NCBI GenBank assembly: GCA_002727695.1
Contig: PBXT01000036.1
Location: forward strand, 8,035-17,340
Length of the DNA: 9,306 nucleotides
Direction: 5' to 3'
DNA from: Methanobacteriota archaeon
Lineage (GTDB): Archaea; Thermoplasmatota; Poseidoniia; Poseidoniales; Poseidoniaceae
Under the pieces are notes generated by a model. The model did not search any database. It saw only the letters and a list, made by a program, of their open reading frames with translations, and had not been told where the DNA came from. This document shows, piece by piece, positions 1 to 5,671 of this stretch. Within the stretch, counting starts at the first letter, position 1. Each line of letters begins with the position of its first letter. A program made the translations under genes and the position numbers.

Positions 1-599
1 GATAAATGTTCAGCTAAAGTTGCTCTAGCAATTTTCAATTCTTCAGCCATTTCTGATATTCTAATTCGCTTATTGATGTCATACCAACCTTTGTCATATG
101 CAAATTTTGCTAGCTTCAATTGCTTGGCGTTTAGGGGCCCGGTTTCAAAAGAAGATGACAAATCAAGGCTACGTGCCGAGATGCGGTCTGGTTTTGCCAT
201 CAATCTGGCCATAGCAGCAACCAGTCTTAGTCGCATGTTTCCTCCTTGGATGATGTAAGTCATCCCTTCACTGTCTAATTTGCAACCAGGTGCTGCAGTT
301 GTTCCGCCTGTTCTAGCGTTGAAATTCGATAATGGATGAGATAGTTTCAGATTAATCACATAACTTTCATCACTACTCTCTGGAGTATGGTGGATGTCCA
401 TCAATTCAAGGAAATATAATGAATTCAAGTCTTCAGGATGTTTGCCAGATTTGAAGTTGATTTTAACCAAGATCTGAATGTCCCTTGGGGTCCGTTTGAT
501 GTAAGCAAGAAATTCTATTGAACTAACAATATCCAATAGAGGTGAAATATCGGTCTCCTCTAAGCGATTCCTCCTCCAAAACAGGGAGATTTCTCGCAT
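1..599 (-). CDS. HTH_10 family (Bat-like) transcriptional regulator, 3' end off the window
   Basis: Reading the minus strand from ATG at 599 gives 199 complete codons with no stop before the window edge. Residues about 155-200 read LNAKQLKLAKFAYDKGWYDI, then KRIRISEMAEELKIARATLAEHL. This is the hallmark of the HTH_10 domain of archaeal bacterio-opsin activator-type regulators: a hydrophobic helix, a Gly-Trp-Tyr-Asp turn, then a helix-turn-helix of the 'EMAEELKIARATLAEHL' type. In this family the HTH is usually C-terminal, so only a few dozen residues are probably missing. The first 150 residues are not recognised; they may be a sensing or dimerisation region. An in-frame TAG lies two codons before the ATG, so the start cannot lie further upstream. 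A TATA-like box centred about 26 bases upstream suggests a leaderless mRNA. The target genes are unknown. Family membership is well supported; the function of the N-terminal part is not. Confidence 0.85.
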   Translation of the reverse strand, partial: MREISLFWRRNRLEETDISPLLDIVSSIEFLAYIKRTPRDIQILVKINFKSGKHPEDLNSLYFLELMDIHHTPESSDESYVINLKLSHPLSNFNARTGGTTAAPGCKLDSEGMTYIIQGGNMRLRLVAAMARLMAKPDRISARSLDLSSSFETGPLNAKQLKLAKFAYDKGWYDINKRIRISEMAEELKIARATLAEHL

Positions 600-619
600 A
601 TGCTAGACTATTTAGTGAT

Positions 620-631
620 TTTATTTAAAAT
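620..631 (-). promoter_or_regulatory. TATA box of the HTH_10 regulator gene
   Basis: On the minus strand this reads ATTTTAAATAAA, an archaeal TATA-box match. Its centre is about 26 bases before the ATG at 599, the usual distance from an archaeal TATA box to the transcription start. No Shine-Dalgarno sequence lies before that ATG, so the transcript is probably leaderless. The box gives the regulator a promoter separate from the gene at 656-1345 that lies upstream in the same direction. Confidence 0.6.
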
Positions 632-655
632 TGATATTGGGTAGTCTGGAAGGTC

Positions 656-1345
656 TTACCTACCTTTGTTAGTGACAATCATCATTCCAAGTATTGCTCC
701 TGCTAGGGCGCCAAGGATAGTCAGAAAAGGTTGGTCAGGTGAAACTGAGTAGAATGCGATTGAACCTGCTACCATAAGTGGTGGACATAGCATCATCATT
801 CTAGTAATTATTACAGAACGGTCAATTATTACTTCAGGGACGACAGTTAACGATTTAGTCCTTCTTTGAATTCTAGAAGTACCCACCTTTTCTTCTAAAA
901 TGGGGAGTGTTCTATCGCGGAGAGATGGGTCACTCTTTGGAAATCTGAAAATCAATTTGACATCTGTGGTTAACTTCAACGCCTTTTCGATTATAGTAAG
1001 CGGGTTGGAAGCATGGGATAGTGAAACTGAAGCGCCCATGCCTTCTCCTCTAACATGGGAAAGCGCTCTCCATCCTCCTACTCCTTCATTGAATTCGCTG
1101 AGGCCTTCGCGTAACATTTTCACAGTAGCATCGGTTTCAGGTAGTCCTCTTTTCCTGCCAAGTGCCAAGAAAGGAGTGAGAATTAGAGCACACACGACTA
1201 TGGTTAGACCCCACAGGAAAGCGGCTGTCATCAAGCCATCACTGCCCAGTACCATTGCTATTGCAACGGCTAGCATAAAGCCGGAATAAAGGCCAAGAAC
1301 AATTGCGGCGGAGAGGCCCTTTCGGAATCCGACCTTCTCCTCCAT
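656..1345 (-). CDS. four-helix membrane protein of unknown function
   Basis: A 229-residue protein that I do not recognise. It has two hydrophobic segments near the N terminus (about residues 9-32 and 36-62) and two near the C terminus (about 182-200 and 206-224). They are separated by a soluble stretch of about 115 residues that is mixed and charged. Arg and Lys flank the first segment's N-terminal side and follow segment 2 (GRKRG), and the C terminus ends NKGR. This fits both ends and the middle domain being cytoplasmic. No catalytic or metal-binding motif stands out. ATG at 1345 is the first start in the frame, which stays open a little further upstream but without ATG. The gene is divergent from the DUF2085 gene and upstream of the HTH_10 regulator in the same direction, with a 56-base gap that holds the regulator's promoter. 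Confidence 0.8.
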   Translation of the reverse strand: MEEKVGFRKGLSAAIVLGLYSGFMLAVAIAMVLGSDGLMTAAFLWGLTIVVCALILTPFLALGRKRGLPETDATVKMLREGLSEFNEGVGGWRALSHVRGEGMGASVSLSHASNPLTIIEKALKLTTDVKLIFRFPKSDPSLRDRTLPILEEKVGTSRIQRRTKSLTVVPEVIIDRSVIITRMMMLCPPLMVAGSIAFYSVSPDQPFLTILGALAGAILGMMIVTNKGR

Positions 1346-1370
1346 GCTATAGCCAGAGCAATTCAGGCGA

Positions 1371-1381
1371 AAACATATGCG
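1371..1381. promoter_or_regulatory. possible bidirectional TATA element between divergent genes
   Basis: The motif AACATATG with the symmetric core CATATG (1374-1379) sits between the two divergent genes. Its centre is about 31 bases from the minus-strand start at 1345 and about 27 bases from an internal plus-strand ATG at 1404. Those are roughly the distances expected for leaderless archaeal transcripts in both directions. The match to a TATA box is weak (there is a G/C at each end of the core), so this is a suggestion only. Confidence 0.3.
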
Positions 1382-2156
1382 TCTATTCCTACTGCATCAA
1401 AATATGCAGAAGAATGGTTTGGAGGATCGTTCTCGTGAAAAGAAAGTAGGCTATTGGGTGGGTGGAGTATCTACCTTCTTTCTTGTATCCTTTTTCTTGG
1501 TTCCATTCTATTTGCCAGAGGGTACAGTTCCAGAATTATCAGGTCGAGCAAATGCCTTTGATTATCAATCCGATTCGGCATGGGGTAACGTACAAACCGA
1601 TTCTAGTGGACAAGTCGGTCACAATCAAAGTGAACATGGAATATTTGTGTGGAGTGATCTAGACCCTTATGCGGCCTTCATCTATGCTTTCGGAGACTTA
1701 AATTGTCATACCAAAGCTGAAAGATCTTGGAAGATTAATGATAATCAAATGCCAGTTTGTGTCAGAGATGTAGGGATATTCTTTGGTTTGGCCGTTGGAG
1801 GTTTCCTGTTTTCACGCAGAGGATATAATCGTTGGACTATCAAAGATACATTCCTCTCTATGCTCCCTGACAACAAGCTCCTGTCAGTCTACAGAAACGA
1901 CCGCAGGTTGCTAGCAATGCTCGCAATTGCAGCGGTAGCGGCAGTTCCTATGGCGATAGATGGTTTTACTCAGATGTTGACATCATACGAGTCAAATGCA
2001 ATGATGAGATTGCTGACAGGTGCGCCTTTTGGTATTCTAATTGGAGCATTTTTATCGGCCTCATTTTGTGCTAGGCCAGCACATTTCGAACTTGACCCTT
2101 CGAGAGTGGTTCTTCCATCTGGAAGTAGGTTTAGCATGAAACCAGAAGAAGAGTAA
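1377..2156 (+). CDS. DUF2085-family membrane protein
   Basis: A 259-residue protein (250 if it starts at the in-frame ATG at 1404, which I think may be the true start because a TATA-like CATATG lies about 27 bases before it). A first hydrophobic helix spans about residues 25-46. A polar stretch of about 55 residues follows. Next comes the DUF2085 signature: Cys-His at 110-111, Glu-Arg-Ser at 115-117, and PVCVRDVGIFFG at 126-137. Further helices lie near 180-200 (containing PMAIDGFTQ) and 212-230 (LLTGAPFGILIGAF). The IDG-TQ and R-LTG-P-G patterns are also typical of the family. The family motif usually reads C-x-R-C; here the second Cys is Asp. The biochemical role of DUF2085 proteins is not established; the conserved Cys and His suggest metal or redox chemistry, which is inference. 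No Shine-Dalgarno sequence precedes either start. Confidence 0.75.
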   Translation: MRLFLLHQNMQKNGLEDRSREKKVGYWVGGVSTFFLVSFFLVPFYLPEGTVPELSGRANAFDYQSDSAWGNVQTDSSGQVGHNQSEHGIFVWSDLDPYAAFIYAFGDLNCHTKAERSWKINDNQMPVCVRDVGIFFGLAVGGFLFSRRGYNRWTIKDTFLSMLPDNKLLSVYRNDRRLLAMLAIAAVAAVPMAIDGFTQMLTSYESNAMMRLLTGAPFGILIGAFLSASFCARPAHFELDPSRVVLPSGSRFSMKPEEE

Positions 2157-3509
2157 CTACTCCGGTGGCTCTGTAGACCACCAAACTATCAACTCTTGTT
2201 CGTTTTGAGGAACTGGACATTCAGCATGACCACTGGAGATTAAGTGCAGCCTTTGAATAACGTTTTGAACCGCTTTACGTACCTGTAGCGGGACTTTTTT
2301 CTCATCAGTATCAAGAATAATATCTCTTAGACAATTTTCCCAATCTTCCTCAGGATTTGCCCTTCTCCAACTTGATAAAGCAGCCCTTAACGGCCACATC
2401 GCTAAACACAGGCGCCCATACCCTAACCTGCTATTCCTCAACTTGAACATCTGAGCCTCTGCAAAAGGAACATGGCTTTGTTGCCTGTGAATCCATCTCT
2501 CTTGCTCCAGCCATTTCACTAGTCTTTGAGTGTGCCTTTTAGTTACAGATCTAACCGGTCCCAATTGTTTGTGAAGAGTTGGAACATCTGTAGTATCGGT
2601 CAGCGATAATGTACCCAAGATGGCCCAAGAAGAATGGGCGATTGGCCTAGCTGGAACGTCAGAATCTTTAGCACGCTCTTCATCCCATTCTTGCTCTGCA
2701 ATACGCATCCACTGTGATGGAGATTTACCATCTAACCAATCCTCAAGTAGTGAAAAATGTTGTACTGGGGCCCCTGGTAATCTTTGTTGGGTTTGCACTC
2801 CTGTTGTTAGGGTTTTGAGAAGGTGCCTGTCTACTTCGTCTCTGCTGACATTCAGTGGATCAGGTCTTCGGTTGAAGAATGTGCTAAGGACTTGGGAAAG
2901 TTGTTTTTCTAAATCATCAAGTCCGCTTTCATTCAGCACTGGGCCCATGATTAGGCATTTGCTAAACGGATATGGTGTTTCGATTTCTCCCGACAGAATA
3001 CCGCTAAATCCAGCACGAATCTTGGTTTGGATTTCCGTGGTTTCGAAATATTCGTGCTTCTCTCCTGCCATCCTCAATGTGCCCGAGTTTATCCTTTTCA
3101 TGGCCTTACTGGGGTCGCAATCAATCCAGATTACTAAATCTGGAACCATTGCAGCCGCATTCATTTTCGCTACCTGGTCGAGTCCTAAATCCCCTACAAC
3201 GCCTTGGTAGACTAAACTAGAGTGTATATTCCTGTCTGAAATAACTAGGTCTCCTTTGAGTAAGCGGGGACGAATCCAGGTGTGGGAGTGGTCCACTCTA
3301 TCTGCAGCGAAAAGTCCTGCTTCTTCAAGAGGTGTATGCTCTCCCTTACTAACTGCATTGAGCGCTAGTTTGCCCAGTTGACTATGCCTTCTAGGCTCGT
3401 GAGTTACATGTACATTTGGAAAGGCCAATCTGTTTGCTAGCGAAGCTAGAATCCTTACCGCTTCGCCTTTCCCTGAACCGTCGCCACCTTCGACGGTGAT
3501 GAGGTACAT
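2157..3509 (-). CDS. tmk: thymidylate kinase with a long C-terminal extension
   Basis: Thymidylate kinase phosphorylates dTMP to dTDP with ATP in the cytoplasm for DNA synthesis. The 450-residue protein starts at the ATG at 3509, chosen because GGAGGG lies upstream with a 9-base spacer after GGAGG; a longer frame to 3548 has no such support. Residues 1-212 follow the family order: P-loop EGGDGSGKG (7-15), HEP (37-39, for the usual REPGG), FAADR (67-71), SDRNIHSSLVYQG (91-103), PDLVIWIDCDP (123-133), then a lid-like basic stretch near 138-147. Two oddities: the P-loop Ser/Thr after Lys is Gly, and REPGG is HEPRR. Bacterial and archaeal enzymes are usually about 200-215 residues. The extra 235 residues are unrecognised, but 293-342 (SSWAILGTLS, then SVTKRHTQRLVKWLEQERWI) resemble a winged helix. 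The gene begins one base after the upstream gene's stop, so the two are probably co-transcribed. Its last codon abuts the convergent DUF2085 gene. Confidence 0.85.
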   Translation of the reverse strand: MYLITVEGGDGSGKGEAVRILASLANRLAFPNVHVTHEPRRHSQLGKLALNAVSKGEHTPLEEAGLFAADRVDHSHTWIRPRLLKGDLVISDRNIHSSLVYQGVVGDLGLDQVAKMNAAAMVPDLVIWIDCDPSKAMKRINSGTLRMAGEKHEYFETTEIQTKIRAGFSGILSGEIETPYPFSKCLIMGPVLNESGLDDLEKQLSQVLSTFFNRRPDPLNVSRDEVDRHLLKTLTTGVQTQQRLPGAPVQHFSLLEDWLDGKSPSQWMRIAEQEWDEERAKDSDVPARPIAHSSWAILGTLSLTDTTDVPTLHKQLGPVRSVTKRHTQRLVKWLEQERWIHRQQSHVPFAEAQMFKLRNSRLGYGRLCLAMWPLRAALSSWRRANPEEDWENCLRDIILDTDEKKVPLQVRKAVQNVIQRLHLISSGHAECPVPQNEQELIVWWSTEPPE

Positions 3510-3510
3510 T

Positions 3511-4335
3511 TCACAATCCCTCCGAAAACTGTTGGTCGTCGAATTCATCTTTGTTTAGCATGATCAAAATCATACCAGTCAGGATTAGTGTTGGACCAAA
3601 AATAATCATCCCTCTGCTGAAAAGACCGACCCAGCACAGGGCTTGAGTCCTTCGATAACGCTTCTTTCTCTTGATTTCAAATGAAGCATGTATTCCCACT
3701 AATGCACAACCTAAAGTGAACAATCCTTCGAAGGTTGCAAGTGCTACCGCATTTTCCAACGACCAACCTTGGGTTTTAGTGTAATCGTCTATGTACCTCT
3801 CACCTTCACCCTCAACCATAGTTATCGGCGATACCCCAATAGGTTCAGGAACAAAGGATAAGATGACTGTTTCATACCCTTCTTTTGCTAGATGGAGTTC
3901 GTATTCCTTAGCCAATACAGATTCCATCACATATCGGCCATTTTCGTCCGATATGGTATCTTTTACTGTGCCCGATTCTAAGTCGACCAATTCAATTGTC
4001 ACATTAGCCACAGGATATCCACCTTCGTCTAGAACAGAACCGTGAATATCAAGAGAATCTGTTGATTTAAAAATTGATGAATTAAGCAATCCAGAAGGGT
4101 TACCTTGCAGAATAAGTGTACCGGACAGAACTCCCATCAATGCCCCAATCATTACTAGTGCAGAAGCGAGCCTTCTGCGCTTTTCGCCTTCGGTTAATTC
4201 TTGGTCATCCAATTCTAGAAATCCCACTTCTTCTACCTTAGGTGCTTTTACAACAATTTCTTGTTCTGCTTGTTGTTCTCTCTTACGAGATGCGACTCTT
4301 GAATCAATTAACTTGGAACGCACCCTTTGGCGCAA
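3511..4335 (-). CDS. membrane protein with a carboxypeptidase-regulatory-like beta domain
   Basis: A 274-residue protein if it starts at TTG 4335. The N-terminal 55 residues are charged and helical. A membrane helix follows (about 57-77). Residues 95-160 form a carboxypeptidase-regulatory-like (transthyretin-type) beta sandwich: DIHGSVLDEGGYPVANVTIEL, then DTISDENGRYVMESV, then YELHLAKEGYE. Two further helices lie near 195-217 and 240-261, separated by a strongly basic loop KRKKRYRR. By the positive-inside rule the N terminus and basic loop face the cytoplasm and the beta domain faces outside. The domain usually mediates binding or folding rather than catalysis. TTG 4335 has no ribosome site. 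GGAGGTG at 4374-4380 leads, after seven bases, to an in-frame ATC at 4368, which would add 11 residues; an in-frame TGA lies just beyond it. The gene lies between the M28 peptidase and thymidylate kinase genes, all in one direction. Confidence 0.75.
   Translation of the reverse strand: MRQRVRSKLIDSRVASRKREQQAEQEIVVKAPKVEEVGFLELDDQELTEGEKRRRLASALVMIGALMGVLSGTLILQGNPSGLLNSSIFKSTDSLDIHGSVLDEGGYPVANVTIELVDLESGTVKDTISDENGRYVMESVLAKEYELHLAKEGYETVILSFVPEPIGVSPITMVEGEGERYIDDYTKTQGWSLENAVALATFEGLFTLGCALVGIHASFEIKRKKRYRRTQALCWVGLFSRGMIIFGPTLILTGMILIMLNKDEFDDQQFSEGL
3518..3523 (-). promoter_or_regulatory. Shine-Dalgarno site that fixes the thymidylate kinase start
   Basis: On the minus strand GGAGGG precedes the ATG at 3509, with nine bases between GGAGG and the start codon. 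It lies inside the end of the upstream coding region, as expected for translational coupling in an operon. It argues for the start at 3509 and against the longer frame beginning at 3548, whose extra 13 residues overlap the upstream gene and are not kinase-like. Confidence 0.65.
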
Positions 4336-4373
4336 TGCTGCAAGCCGATTTTGTTTATCGTCGCTGATATTAG

Positions 4374-4380
4374 CACCTCC
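4374..4380 (-). promoter_or_regulatory. Shine-Dalgarno site ahead of the beta-domain membrane protein
   Basis: On the minus strand this is GGAGGTG, as strong as the sites before the thymidylate kinase and the giant protease. The codon seven bases after GGAGG is ATC (4368-4366), in frame with the downstream gene, not ATG, GTG or TTG. The nearest standard in-frame start is TTG at 4335, 41 bases away from GGAGG. It lies in the short gap after the M28 gene, which fits co-transcription. Confidence 0.5.
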
Positions 4381-4410
4381 GGATATTCACCCCGAGGCCG
4401 TGCGCGGATT

Positions 4411-5583
4411 TCACCCCTCCCCTTTATTATCCGCGGAAACTAGCCAAGCCAAGTTGGCCCAAACTAGTATTACACATAGCGCTAATAAAACTCCTACAGC
4501 CATGTCATCTGCGTTTTGAGAACCGCTATCTTCAACCGAATCTATTGCACATTCAGTGTTTTCATCATCTGAACCTTGCAAACATGGGTCGATGTTATCG
4601 TTTTCAATATCAATATTCGATTCACGAACATCCAACCATGCTCCCGTAATCAGGCCTAGCTCTAGAATCAAACCTACTTTTTGAAGCGATTCTGCACTGA
4701 CTTTGTCGGCAGTATCGTTGTGAGTGTGCCAATGGCCTCCTAAGAAAGTGGCATTTTCGCCATATCTTGTGTCGATTATATCGATAGCAGGTATTCCTAA
4801 TTCATGCGCAGGCACATGGTCATCATATATTCCATCTAATTTCTCAAAATCGAAGTATGATGAGTCGTTTATGTCACAAACATCATCTATGTATCTGATG
4901 ATGTTTTCAGTTCGATTCCATAATTCCTCATTTCCAGGGGTTGTTTTTCTCAGTGTCAAGTACGAATCTCCAACCATATCTACCAAAATGAATGATTCAA
5001 TACTGTCTGCTTCAGACTGTGTTAAGTTGTCAGCCCAGGCCTTTGCTCCTAAGACATAAGTCGAGTGATTATCTCCTTGATCTTCACCATCCGTGAAGAA
5101 TAGAGTTACTTCATGTGTAAGATTTAGTGAGGGGATGAGACGAGCCATTTCAAGTAGAACTGCGACACCACTGGCACCATCATTGGCGCCATCAATTGGC
5201 TCGCCTCTTCGACTTTCGTTCCAATCTTGGTCGCCCTTGTGGCGTGTATCATAGTGTGCAGCGAGAATAACATGTGAACCAGCACCTTTGTTCCATGTAG
5301 CGAATAGATTTGTCAGATTCATACCGTGTGAATGGTGCGTAGTCTCGGTAATGTCCCATCCTGTAAGGTTACTCTTTATCGAATCACGAAGGGCGGAACT
5401 AGCCGCAGAACCAGGCGTTCTAGGCCCTAAATCAGTCTGAAATTGGACAGACTGATTTGCAAGTTCCCCATCGAATTTCAATAAGCAATTATCCGGTGTT
5501 TCTTCAATATCTTGTCCCACTACTGAAACGATTGAATGCATAAGGAAAATAATCGCAAAAAGTGCAACAATTACTTTGCGCAT
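4411..5583 (-). CDS. secreted, membrane-anchored M28 metallopeptidase / glutaminyl-cyclase-like
   Basis: A 390-residue protein starting at ATG 5583. A GTG at 5595 would add four residues, but the TATA box centred at 5610 puts transcription start at the ATG. Residues 1-24 are a signal peptide (basic start, hydrophobic core, cleavage near VVGQ). The M28 zinc motifs appear in order: HYD at 110-112, GANDGASG at 132-139, DGED at 165-168 (E167 catalytic, D168 ligand), VDMVGD at 201-206, and HTHND at 286-290 (H286 ligand). GPRTPGS (53-59) and DDHVPAHELGIP (254-265) also resemble secreted glutaminyl cyclases, so the choice between aminopeptidase and cyclase is open. The HxD plus ND pair favours a two-zinc aminopeptidase. 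About 60 acidic residues precede a C-terminal helix (361-383), so the enzyme is probably tethered outside the cell. Eleven N-x-S/T sequons suggest heavy N-glycosylation. It heads the cluster that runs down to the thymidylate kinase and is divergent from the giant protease. Confidence 0.85.
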   Translation of the reverse strand: MRKVIVALFAIIFLMHSIVSVVGQDIEETPDNCLLKFDGELANQSVQFQTDLGPRTPGSAASSALRDSIKSNLTGWDITETTHHSHGMNLTNLFATWNKGAGSHVILAAHYDTRHKGDQDWNESRRGEPIDGANDGASGVAVLLEMARLIPSLNLTHEVTLFFTDGEDQGDNHSTYVLGAKAWADNLTQSEADSIESFILVDMVGDSYLTLRKTTPGNEELWNRTENIIRYIDDVCDINDSSYFDFEKLDGIYDDHVPAHELGIPAIDIIDTRYGENATFLGGHWHTHNDTADKVSAESLQKVGLILELGLITGAWLDVRESNIDIENDNIDPCLQGSDDENTECAIDSVEDSGSQNADDMAVGVLLALCVILVWANLAWLVSADNKGEG

Positions 5584-5605
5584 TGATGATGCCACACTCG
5601 CTGAG

Positions 5606-5614
5606 TATTAAATA
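5606..5614. promoter_or_regulatory. TATA box of the M28 gene, possibly shared with the divergent protease gene
   Basis: The sequence is TATTAAATA on plus and TATTTAATA on minus. The centre (5610) is 27 bases from the M28 ATG at 5583, which predicts a leaderless transcript and supports that start. On the plus strand the same distance points to about 5637, just at the left edge of the 18-base palindrome. The box could therefore drive both genes. No other clear TATA-like element lies between 5615 and 5671. Use in the minus direction is well supported; use in the plus direction is inference. Confidence 0.6.
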
Positions 5615-5637
5615 CCTCATTTGAACTCGCTGTTTTG

Positions 5638-5655
5638 GAATGCAGTACTGCATTC
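5638..5655. promoter_or_regulatory. perfect 18-base palindrome, candidate operator
   Basis: GAATGCAGTACTGCATTC is its own reverse complement over all 18 bases. It sits in the only sizeable intergenic region, between the divergent M28 and giant protease genes. It ends just before the protease's ribosome site, and its left edge falls where a plus-strand transcript from the TATA box at 5606-5614 would begin. A symmetric site at this position suits a dimeric repressor blocking initiation. If transcribed, it could instead fold into a seven-base-pair stem with a GTAC loop ahead of the ribosome site. The binding protein is unknown. Confidence 0.5.
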
Positions 5656-5658
5656 TAT

Positions 5659-5664
5659 GGAGGT
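5659..5664 (+). promoter_or_regulatory. Shine-Dalgarno site that decides the giant protease start
   Basis: GGAGGT lies before the ATG at 5672, with eight bases between GGAGG and the start codon. An in-frame ATG at 5657 overlaps this site and would add five residues; it has neither a ribosome site nor a TATA box at leaderless distance, so 5672 is preferred. Unlike the divergent M28 gene, this gene therefore has a transcript leader. Confidence 0.65.
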
Positions 5665-5671
5665 TACGCAA

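Noticed and set aside
73..258. A 61-codon plus-strand open frame
   Set aside because: It lies opposite the HTH_10 regulator, whose minus-strand reading matches the domain closely.
600..655. A possible small RNA or terminator between genes
   Set aside because: The 56 bases hold a TATA box for the downstream regulator and no convincing stem-loop or T-run.
900..1289. A 129-codon plus-strand open frame
   Set aside because: It lies opposite the four-helix membrane protein, whose frame has coherent membrane segments; the plus-strand frame has no ribosome site or domain.
2620..3210. A 196-codon plus-strand open frame
   Set aside because: It lies opposite the thymidylate kinase; its translation is Ser-, Cys- and Pro-rich low-complexity sequence typical of an antisense shadow.
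3510..3548. A longer thymidylate kinase start at 3548
   Set aside because: The extra 13 residues overlap the end of the upstream gene, while GGAGGG correctly precedes ATG 3509 and the kinase fold starts at MYLITVEGGDG.
5584..5595. GTG start of the M28 gene at 5595
   Set aside because: The TATA box centred at 5610 places transcription start at the ATG at 5583, so the GTG would lie outside the transcript; the signal peptide is also complete from 5583.
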